From Paralactobacillus_A sp963926925 (lineage in GTDB: Bacteria > Bacillota > Bacilli > Lactobacillales > Lactobacillaceae): a stretch of 14,636 nt of DNA. The stretch is from contig CAWUZD010000016.1 in NCBI GenBank assembly GCA_963926925.1, forward strand, positions 1 to 14,636, given 5' to 3'. Numbering within the stretch: position 1 is the stretch's first letter; every line of letters starts with the position of its first letter. The notes below the pieces were generated by a model that saw only the letters and a program-made list of their open reading frames with translations, was not told the DNA's origin and made no database searches. Shown piece after piece: positions 1 through 6,209 of the stretch. Made by a program: the position numbers and the translations under genes.

Positions 1-1605
1 GACTTCGGTGGTGAAGTTGAACGTATCATGAAGATGGTTGACGGTGTCTTGTTAATTGTTGATGCTTTTGAAGGAACAATGCCACAAACACGTTTTGTTT
101 TAAAGAAGGCTTTGGAACAACACTTAACTCCAATCGTTGTTATCAATAAAGTTGACCGTCCCGGTGCACGTCCAGAAGAAGTTGTCGATGAAGTTTTGGA
201 ATTATTCATTGAATTAGGCGCTGATGATGATCAATTAGAATTCCCAGTTGTATATACAAGTGCTGTTAATGGTACATCTAGTTTAGATTCAGATTTATCA
301 ACTCAAAAACACACAATGGATCCAGTTTTTGATACTATTCTTAAAACTATCCCAGCACCAATTGATAATTCTGACGAACCATTACAATTCCAAGTTGCAA
401 TGCTTGATTATAATGATTACGTTGGTCGTATCGGTATTGGTCGTGTCTTCCGTGGCAAGATCAAGATTGGTGATAATGTTTCTGTTTTGAAGTTAGATGG
501 TTCTGTACAAAACTTCCGGGTTACTAAGATTTTTGGTTTCTTTGGTTTAAATCGTGTTGAAATCAATGAAGCTAAAGCTGGTGACTTGATTGCTGTATCA
601 GGAATGAGTGACATCTTCGTTGGTGAAACAGTTACCCCAGTTGATCATCAAGATCCACTTCCAATTTTGCGGATTGATGAACCAACTTTGAAGATGACAT
701 TCGCTCAAAATGATTCACCATTTGCTGGTCGTGAAGGTAAATTTGTTACTGCTCGTCAACTTGAAGACCGTCTTCGTTCACAATTACATACTGATGTATC
801 TTTACGTGTTGAAGATACTGATCGTGCTGGTTCATGGACAGTTTCCGGTCGTGGTGAATTGCATTTGTCAATTTTAGTTGAAGAAATGCGTCGTGAAGGC
901 TACGAATTACAATTATCACGTCCAGAAGTTATTTATCGTGATATTGATGGTGTTCTTTGCGAACCATTCGAAACAGTACAAATCGATGTTCCTAACGAAT
1001 ATACTGGTACTGTTATCGATGCTATGGCACAACGTAAAGGTGAAATGCAAAACATGGAAAGTGATGCTAATGGTCAAACACGTTTGACATTTTTAGCGCC
1101 ATCTCGTGGTTTAATTGGTTATTCAACTGAATTCTTAACTTCAACTGGTGGTTATGGTATTATGAACCATACTTTTGAAAAGTACTTACCAGTTATTAAA
1201 GGTTGGGAACCAGGACGTACTAATGGTGCATTAGTATCAATTAACCAAGGCCCAGCAACTACTTACAGCTTACAATCAGTTGAAGATCGTGGTACGTTAT
1301 TCATTGACGCTGGTACTGAAGTATACGAAGGTATGATTGTTGGTGAAAACTCACGTTCTAACGATATTGCTGTTAACGTTACTAAGGGTAAGAACTTAAC
1401 TAATACCCGTGCTGCTGGTAAGGACCACGCTGCTGCTATTCGTACACCACGGCATTTGACATTAGAAGAATCAATTGAATTCTTGAATGATGACGAATAC
1501 TGTGAAGTAACACCTGAAAGTGTACGTTTACGGAAGAAGATCTTAAATACTAGTGAACGGCAAAAGGCTGACAAGCGTCGGAAGATTGCTGCTAACAAAA
1601 AATAA
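1..1605 (+). CDS. typA: Translational GTPase TypA/BipA (3' part; 5' end outside window)
   Basis: Ribosome-associated translational GTPase of the EF-G-like family, involved in ribosome assembly and stress adaptation. The reading frame is open from base 1, which encodes DFGGEVERI, the segment just after the G3 motif (DTPGHA). About 80 N-terminal residues, including the P-loop, are therefore missing from the window. The 534 visible residues contain G4 NKVD (window residues 49-52, followed by RPGARPEEV), G5-like TSA, the beta-barrel domain II, the EF-G-like domains III and V, and the TypA-specific C-terminal domain with APSRGLIGY and a lysine-rich tail. Codon use is biased to C-ending and CGT codons, as in highly expressed genes, unlike the com genes downstream. 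A strong terminator follows 28 bases after the stop. The family assignment is essentially certain. Confidence 0.97.
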   Translation, partial: DFGGEVERIMKMVDGVLLIVDAFEGTMPQTRFVLKKALEQHLTPIVVINKVDRPGARPEEVVDEVLELFIELGADDDQLEFPVVYTSAVNGTSSLDSDLSTQKHTMDPVFDTILKTIPAPIDNSDEPLQFQVAMLDYNDYVGRIGIGRVFRGKIKIGDNVSVLKLDGSVQNFRVTKIFGFFGLNRVEINEAKAGDLIAVSGMSDIFVGETVTPVDHQDPLPILRIDEPTLKMTFAQNDSPFAGREGKFVTARQLEDRLRSQLHTDVSLRVEDTDRAGSWTVSGRGELHLSILVEEMRREGYELQLSRPEVIYRDIDGVLCEPFETVQIDVPNEYTGTVIDAMAQRKGEMQNMESDANGQTRLTFLAPSRGLIGYSTEFLTSTGGYGIMNHTFEKYLPVIKGWEPGRTNGALVSINQGPATTYSLQSVEDRGTLFIDAGTEVYEGMIVGENSRSNDIAVNVTKGKNLTNTRAAGKDHAAAIRTPRHLTLEESIEFLNDDEYCEVTPESVRLRKKILNTSERQKADKRRKIAANKK

Positions 1606-1633
1606 TTAACCATTAATATATAAAATGTTTACG

Positions 1634-1684
1634 AAATGCTCTAGAGTTATTATTTATTTAAATAACTTTAGAGCATTTTTTTAT
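1634..1684 (+). terminator. Rho-independent terminator of typA
   Basis: An 18-bp stem (1634-1651 with 1661-1678, one G-U wobble) has a 9-base loop, and its 3' arm runs into TTTTTTT. It separates typA from the ftsW operon. Confidence 0.93.
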
Positions 1685-1717
1685 TAATGAATATTAAAAA
1701 AGACGGTAAAATTAGTA

Positions 1718-1726
1718 TGATATAAT
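1718..1726 (+). promoter_or_regulatory. Extended -10 promoter of the ftsW operon
   Basis: TGATATAAT is a consensus extended -10 (TG at 1718-1719, TATAAT at 1721-1726). It lies between the typA terminator and the ftsW start. No good -35 box stands 17 bases upstream (the site there reads AAAAGA), so the TG extension probably compensates. The predicted transcript start near 1733 would leave a leader of about 30 bases. Confidence 0.65.
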
Positions 1727-1762
1727 TATTTTTATTAGTGTAAAAAAAGGGAGATTTATATT

Positions 1763-2968
1763 TTGAAAAATATTCGTAACCGCATAGCGAATAAATTAAA
1801 ATATATGGATTACTACGTTTTAGTACCTTTTGTTTTATTAACATGTATTGGTATTGTAATGGTTTATTCAGCCAGTTCAAGTACTGTTATGCAAATGGGA
1901 CTAAGTGCTAATTATTATTTGAAAAAACAAGCTATTTATGCGATTTTGTCTTTTATCATTGTTATTTTTTTATTTTTCATGCGTAATGAAATTCTTCATA
2001 AAAGGATAATTTATGAGGGACTGATTTTAATTGTTGGCATCTTATTAATTAGTTTGGTTGCCTTAGCTCATCTTGATCCCCATGCGGCTGTTAATGGGGC
2101 AACGGCTTGGATTAGAATTGGACCGATTAATATTGAACCTTCAGAATTAGCTAAATTAGCTGTTATTTTATATTTAGCATATATATTTGGACGGCGTAAA
2201 ACTTATGCTAATGGTTTAATTGATTTCTTCAAAATTAATCGCTCAGCATTATTTATTGTTATTGGATTCGGTATTTTAATTTTAATTCAACCTGATACTG
2301 GTGGTTTTACCATTTTAGCAACGATTATTTTGGTAATGATTTTTACAAGTGGGATGCCAGCTAAGAGTAGTTTAAAATGGACGATTTTATTATTAATTAC
2401 CTTTGGTTTCGCTTTATTTTTACTTGTTAATTATCCATTACCATTTCTTGAACATAGTTATCAGTACCAACGGATTATGGCTTTTGCTCATCCCTTTAAA
2501 TATGCAAAATCAGGCGGGACACAGTTAGTTAATTCTTACTATGCGATTGTCAATGGTGGGGTATTTGGCCGTGGTATTGGTCAAAGTATTCAAAAACGTG
2601 GCTTTTTACCTGAACCATATACTGATTTCATTATGTCAGTTATTACTGAAGAATTAGGAGTAGTAGGTGCTGTTGTTATTTTAGCCCTCTTATTCTTCTT
2701 AATTGCACGGATTATTTTGGTAGGCATTCGCGCTCATCGTTCATATAATGCTTTGATTTGCTTTGGTGTTGGTACTTGGCTTTTTGTCCAAACTGTTTTC
2801 AATGTTGGTGGGATGCTTGGCCTTTTACCAATTACTGGTGTTACTCTTCCATTTATTAGTTATGGTGGTTCCAGTATGATGGCATTATCAGTTGCAATTG
2901 GTGTGGTATTGAATGTTGATGCTAATGAAAAGAAGTTGCAGTTGCAACAACTAAAACAAGGAGTATAA
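1763..2968 (+). CDS. ftsW: Cell-division peptidoglycan polymerase FtsW (SEDS family)
   Basis: Integral membrane glycosyltransferase that polymerises lipid II at the division septum together with a class B penicillin-binding protein. The 401 residues form about ten hydrophobic segments. SEDS hallmarks are SELAKLAVILYLA (about 127-139), the QPDTGG loop (176-181) and FLPEPYTDFI (281-290), where Asp288 fits the catalytic aspartate position. The C-terminal FISYGGSSM (364-372) is also typical. Its place after typA and before ylbG matches the ftsW position in Firmicutes, which favours FtsW over RodA. The start is TTG at 1763, set by AAAGGGAG at 1746-1753 with a 9-base spacer; no ATG fits before the first membrane segment. 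It is first in an operon with ylbG, rsmD, coaD and sepM. The pycA and cta genes that lie between ftsW and ylbG in Bacillus are absent here. Confidence 0.93.
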   Translation: MKNIRNRIANKLKYMDYYVLVPFVLLTCIGIVMVYSASSSTVMQMGLSANYYLKKQAIYAILSFIIVIFLFFMRNEILHKRIIYEGLILIVGILLISLVALAHLDPHAAVNGATAWIRIGPINIEPSELAKLAVILYLAYIFGRRKTYANGLIDFFKINRSALFIVIGFGILILIQPDTGGFTILATIILVMIFTSGMPAKSSLKWTILLLITFGFALFLLVNYPLPFLEHSYQYQRIMAFAHPFKYAKSGGTQLVNSYYAIVNGGVFGRGIGQSIQKRGFLPEPYTDFIMSVITEELGVVGAVVILALLFFLIARIILVGIRAHRSYNALICFGVGTWLFVQTVFNVGGMLGLLPITGVTLPFISYGGSSMMALSVAIGVVLNVDANEKKLQLQQLKQGV

Positions 2969-2970
2969 AA

Positions 2971-3300
2971 ATGTTTAAAGAAGTAGCTCGTTGTGGCATT
3001 GCCGTGTGGATAAACAACTTAAAACAAGTGCGTTCATTACAAAAATATGGCCTCATATACTATGTTTCTAAACGAATGAAGTATGTGTACTTATATGTTG
3101 ATCAAAATCAAGTTGAGAAAACAGTAAGTTCCTTAAAACATTTACGTTTCGTACGTCGTGTTCAAGTTTCAAAACGTGGTCAATTAAAGACCAATTTTAT
3201 AGTTGAACCAGAAGTTGGTAATGAAGCTGGTACTTCAAATGAAATGGATAGTTTGTCATTTTATCAAAATCCATCATTAAATAATAAACACGAGGCGTAA
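2971..3300 (+). CDS. ylbG: YlbG family protein (DUF2129)
   Basis: Small cytoplasmic protein of unknown function, conserved in Firmicutes next to rsmD and coaD. The 109 residues match Bacillus YlbG as I remember it: an N-terminal AVWINNLKQVRSLQKYG, then YYVSKRMKYVYLYVD and FVRRVQVSKRGQLKTNF. The family core ends near residue 80. The last 30 or so residues form an acidic, Ser/Asn-rich, probably disordered tail that makes this protein longer than the roughly 90 residues usual in Bacillus. The start ATG follows the ftsW stop by two bases, with its Shine-Dalgarno (AAGGAG) inside the end of ftsW, so the two genes are probably translationally coupled. Only two bases separate it from rsmD. I propose no function. 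Confidence 0.87.
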   Translation: MFKEVARCGIAVWINNLKQVRSLQKYGLIYYVSKRMKYVYLYVDQNQVEKTVSSLKHLRFVRRVQVSKRGQLKTNFIVEPEVGNEAGTSNEMDSLSFYQNPSLNNKHEA

Positions 3301-3302
3301 AC

Positions 3303-3866
3303 ATGAGAATAATATCTGGTGAATTTGGCGGACGACGTTTGAGTGCTGTACCGGGAATGCAGACTCGTCCAACGACTGACAAAGTAAAAGAAGCGATGTT
3401 TAATATTCTTAATCGTTATCCGCAAACAGGTCAAGTTTTGGATTTGTATGCAGGTAGTGGTGGTTTAGGTATTGAAGCTGTTTCGCGTGGTTATGATCAT
3501 GCTTTTTTAATTGATCATCAATATGCAGCTATTAAAACAATTAAAAATAATGTTGCGGTTACTAAACATCCAGAGCAATTTACTATTTTAAAAATGGATG
3601 CTTTTAAGGCTCTCCAATATTTAGCTACGCAACAGCAACAGTTTTCATTAGTTTTATTAGATCCGCCATACAAACAACAAAAAATTATGATGATTCTAAC
3701 TAAATTAGCACAATTACATTTATTAACACCTGATGCAGTTGTTTTAGCAGAAACCGATACAACCGTTAATTATGATCCGATTGCTAATTATGAATTAGTT
3801 CGTCAGCAAAAGTATGGGATTACATTAGTGACTATTTTTCAATATGTAGGTAGTAATCATGAATAA
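3303..3866 (+). CDS. rsmD: 16S rRNA (guanine-N2)-methyltransferase RsmD
   Basis: SAM-dependent methyltransferase that makes m2G966 (E. coli numbering) of 16S rRNA on the small ribosomal subunit. At 187 residues it has the usual family length. The N-terminus MRIISGEFGGRRL leads into TRPTTDKVKEAMFNIL (21-36), a family signature. The SAM-binding motif I is DLYAGSGGLGIEA (47-59), and the catalytic motif IV is LLDPPY (118-123). The ATG is two bases after the ylbG stop, with GAGG inside the end of ylbG acting as ribosome binding site. It overlaps coaD by 8 bases (ATGAATAA), the tight rsmD-coaD pairing common in Firmicutes and consistent with translational coupling. Confidence 0.95.
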   Translation: MRIISGEFGGRRLSAVPGMQTRPTTDKVKEAMFNILNRYPQTGQVLDLYAGSGGLGIEAVSRGYDHAFLIDHQYAAIKTIKNNVAVTKHPEQFTILKMDAFKALQYLATQQQQFSLVLLDPPYKQQKIMMILTKLAQLHLLTPDAVVLAETDTTVNYDPIANYELVRQQKYGITLVTIFQYVGSNHE

Positions 3867-4341
3867 AATTGCTATTTTTCCGGGAAGTTTTGATCCACTT
3901 ACGAACGGTCATCTTGATTTAATTAAACGTGCTGCTAAATTGTTTGATAAAGTGATTGTTGCAGTTTTATCAAATACAGCTAAGCAACCGTTATTTTCAA
4001 TGGCTGAGCGTTTAAGTTTAATTAAGCAGGTTGTTGCTGATCTTGATAATGTTACGGTTATTGCCCAAAGTGATGATTTAACAGTAAATGTTGCTCATCA
4101 ATTACATGCACAATTTATTATTCGTGGTTTACGCAGTTCGCAAGACTTTGAATATGAAAATAATATTGCGCAAATGAATAGTCATTTAGCCGATGATATT
4201 GAGACGGTCTTTTTGCTTACTAAGCCACGTTATGCCTATATTGCGTCTAGTTTAGTAAAAGAAGTAGCGCGTTTTCATGGTGATCTTGATCATTTAGTTC
4301 CTAAATGTATTGCCAACGCACTCATTAAAAAATTTAATTAA
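3859..4341 (+). CDS. coaD: Phosphopantetheine adenylyltransferase CoaD
   Basis: Cytosolic enzyme of coenzyme A biosynthesis: 4'-phosphopantetheine plus ATP gives dephospho-CoA plus pyrophosphate. The 160 residues are full length. The nucleotidyltransferase signature is PGSFDPLTNGH (8-18), with the T/HxGH motif at residues 15-18. RGLRSSQDFEYE (89-100) and the SSLVKE segment (130-135), equivalent to ISSTxVR, complete the ATP site. The ATG lies inside the end of rsmD and sixteen bases separate its stop from the GTG of sepM, so it belongs to the ftsW operon. Confidence 0.96.
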   Translation: MNKIAIFPGSFDPLTNGHLDLIKRAAKLFDKVIVAVLSNTAKQPLFSMAERLSLIKQVVADLDNVTVIAQSDDLTVNVAHQLHAQFIIRGLRSSQDFEYENNIAQMNSHLADDIETVFLLTKPRYAYIASSLVKEVARFHGDLDHLVPKCIANALIKKFN

Positions 4342-4347
4342 GTGAAG

Positions 4348-4356
4348 TGATATAAT
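4348..4356 (+). promoter_or_regulatory. Extended -10-like element overlapping the sepM start region
   Basis: TGATATAAT occurs here, identical over nine bases to the extended -10 before ftsW. It ends two bases before the GTG start of sepM. If active, transcription would begin near 4363, downstream of that GTG. The site may be fortuitous, or may drive a separate transcript. Confidence 0.25.
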
Positions 4357-4357
4357 A

Positions 4358-5428
4358 GTGTCCTCAAATTATAAGCGTAAACATAATTGGCTATTATATT
4401 TGGTTAGTACCATTTTTATTGTTTTTTTATTTTGGTTTTTATTTTGGCCAACTAATAAATATGCTGAAGCGCCCGGTTCCGCAACTAATTTAACACCATT
4501 AGTTAAGGTTAATCACCAGCGTGATCATTGGTCAGGGAAGTTTATGTTAATGACAGTTGGTATTCGCGGACCATTAACGCCAGCATTAATTTTATATAGC
4601 AAAATGCAGCCATATACTAGCATTGTTACTCAAAATAATTTGATGGGTTCAGAAACTAGTAGTCAGTATATGCAAGTTCAAAAATATTATATGCAAACAG
4701 CAATTAATAATGCGATTAGCGTTGCTTGTAAACAAGCTAATGTAACTTGTCATTCAAAATATGATGGTGTTTATATTATGGATGTTAATCGTAATTCGAA
4801 GTTCAAGAAGGACTTGCAAGTTGGTGATGTTATTACTGCAATCAATGGTAAATCATTTAGTAATTCACAACAATTTATTGATTATGTTCACCATTTAAAA
4901 GTTGGTCAAACTATTAAAATTACTTATTTGCGTAATGGTAAAACTAAGCAAACTACTCATAAACTAATTAATATAGGTAGTACTAAACATCCTCAAGCAG
5001 GTTTAGGAATTACATTAACTGATAAAAGTAGTATTAAATCACAAGTTCCGATTAACGTTGATGTGGGTAATATCGGTGGTCCTTCAGCTGGCTTGATGTT
5101 AACTTTACAAATTTATAGTCAGTTGGCACATCGTGATTTATTACATGGTCATAAGGTCGCCGGTACTGGGACGATGGCTTCTGATGGTACGGTTGGTATT
5201 ATTGGTGGTATTGATAAAAAAGTAGTAGCTGCTAATGAAGCACATGCACAAGTGTTCTTTGCTCCAAACTATCCAGCAACTAAGGAATTAAAAGCTATTG
5301 ATCCAGGATATCGTAATAATTATGATGTTGCTGTTGAAACAGCTAAGCACTTACATACTAAGATGAAAATTGTACCAGTTAAAAATTTTCAGGATGCATT
5401 GCATTATTTAGAAACTGAATATCATTAA
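4358..5428 (+). CDS. sepM: SepM/YlbL family PDZ-Lon (S16) serine protease
   Basis: Membrane-anchored protease with an extracellular PDZ domain and a Lon-type protease domain. Streptococcal SepM trims the competence-stimulating peptide; Bacillus YlbL has been linked to the DNA-damage checkpoint. The 356 residues comprise a basic N-terminus, one membrane segment (about 11-30), an intermediate region, a PDZ domain (about 122-205, with LQVGDVITAINGKSF) and a C-terminal S16 domain. The catalytic dyad is Ser243 in GGPSAGLM and Lys288 in GGIDKK, spaced as in Lon. The start is GTG at 4358: it is the only start codon between an in-frame TGA (4343-4345) and the membrane segment, although its ribosome binding site is poor. 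It is the last gene of the ftsW operon. Its position before comEA is suggestive, but a terminator lies between. The substrate here is unknown. Confidence 0.9.
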   Translation: MSSNYKRKHNWLLYLVSTIFIVFLFWFLFWPTNKYAEAPGSATNLTPLVKVNHQRDHWSGKFMLMTVGIRGPLTPALILYSKMQPYTSIVTQNNLMGSETSSQYMQVQKYYMQTAINNAISVACKQANVTCHSKYDGVYIMDVNRNSKFKKDLQVGDVITAINGKSFSNSQQFIDYVHHLKVGQTIKITYLRNGKTKQTTHKLINIGSTKHPQAGLGITLTDKSSIKSQVPINVDVGNIGGPSAGLMLTLQIYSQLAHRDLLHGHKVAGTGTMASDGTVGIIGGIDKKVVAANEAHAQVFFAPNYPATKELKAIDPGYRNNYDVAVETAKHLHTKMKIVPVKNFQDALHYLETEYH

Positions 5429-5431
5429 ATT

Positions 5432-5470
5432 AAAATCACATTGGTTTGGCATAACTAATGTGATTTTTTT
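5432..5470 (+). terminator. Rho-independent terminator after sepM
   Basis: A 15-bp stem (5432-5446 with 5453-5467, one G-U wobble) has a 6-base loop and is followed by TTTTTTT. It ends the ftsW-ylbG-rsmD-coaD-sepM operon and separates it from the com genes. Confidence 0.92.
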
Positions 5471-5516
5471 GACTAAAAAATAATGAAATTGGAGTAATAA
5501 ATAATGAGGTGAAAAT

Positions 5517-6209
5517 ATGCAAAGTATGTATGAAGGAATACTTAATTTTTTAAAACGTTTTTGGTATCTAGCTATTTTAGCTATCTTATTTTTAGGCGGG
5601 CTTATTTTTAGTTATTGTCATCACAACAATAATAAAACAAATGATAATCTTGCCATGCTTAGTAGTGCAACGCAACATGCTAAACCGACTACTAAGCATA
5701 GTTCATTAGCAAGTAAACAACATAGTACAACGCATATTTATGTTGAAATTAAAGGTGCCGTCAATCATCCTGGAATTTATTTATTAAATGACAAAAAACA
5801 ACGTTTATTTGATGCATTACAACAAGCAGGCGGTTTACAACCTGATGCCGATACACGCAAATTAAATTTAGCGCAGCAATTAAAAGATCAAGACAGTTTT
5901 TATATTCCTAAACAAGGTGAAAATATTGAAACAAGTGACTTAGTAATTGCTGCTAATCATCCTGTTAATAACGATGATAATCCAGCATCCAATAGTAGTA
6001 ATAGTGATAAAAGTAATAATCAAATTAATTTAAATACTGCCACAGCTACTGATTTACAAAAATTATCAGGAGTTGGCCCTAAAAAAGCTGAAAAAATTAT
6101 TAATTATCGGAATGAAAACGGTAAGTTTAAAACGGTAGATGATTTGAAACAAGTTGCTGGTATTGGAGAAAAGACACTTGAGATGCTTAAACCCAATTTG
6201 TGTGTTTAG
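5517..6209 (+). CDS. comEA: Competence DNA-uptake receptor ComEA
   Basis: Membrane-anchored receptor that binds double-stranded DNA outside the membrane and passes it to the ComEC channel. The 230 residues show a short cytoplasmic N-terminus, a membrane segment (about 15-33), a Thr/Ser/His-rich linker, and an SLBB domain (about 73-131, with VEIKGAVNHPGIY). A second Asn/Ser-rich linker follows. The C-terminal helix-hairpin-helix DNA-binding domain (169-228) starts INLNTA and has the paired hairpins GVGPKKAEKI and GIGEKTLEML. The start ATG is preceded by GAGGTGA at a good distance. It overlaps comEC. The comEB gene that separates the two in Bacillus is absent. I found no convincing promoter or competence sigma-factor box after the upstream terminator. 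Confidence 0.95.
   Translation: MQSMYEGILNFLKRFWYLAILAILFLGGLIFSYCHHNNNKTNDNLAMLSSATQHAKPTTKHSSLASKQHSTTHIYVEIKGAVNHPGIYLLNDKKQRLFDALQQAGGLQPDADTRKLNLAQQLKDQDSFYIPKQGENIETSDLVIAANHPVNNDDNPASNSSNSDKSNNQINLNTATATDLQKLSGVGPKKAEKIINYRNENGKFKTVDDLKQVAGIGEKTLEMLKPNLCV
6163..6172 (+). promoter_or_regulatory. Ribosome binding site deciding the comEC start
   Basis: TTGGAGAAAA inside comEA contains GGAG (6165-6168), nine bases before an in-frame TTG at 6178. This supports TTG 6178 over the in-frame TTG 6154, which has no ribosome binding site, and GTG 6202. Confidence 0.55.

Noticed and set aside
417..1613. Open frames antisense to and in other frames of typA (for example 417-614 minus, 878-1087 plus, 1263-1613 minus)
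   Set aside because: They lie wholly inside or across a strongly conserved coding gene, have no ribosome binding site of note and encode no recognisable domain. They are by-products of typA codon use.
1668..1880. Minus-strand open frame across the ftsW start region
   Set aside because: It runs through the typA terminator and the ftsW promoter, is low in complexity (Ile, Asn, Lys, Tyr) and has no support.
5469..5500. TTGACT followed by TAATAA as a comEA promoter
   Set aside because: The spacing is 20 bases and the -35 overlaps the T run of the sepM terminator. I also saw no recognisable competence sigma-factor box, so the comEA promoter is left open.
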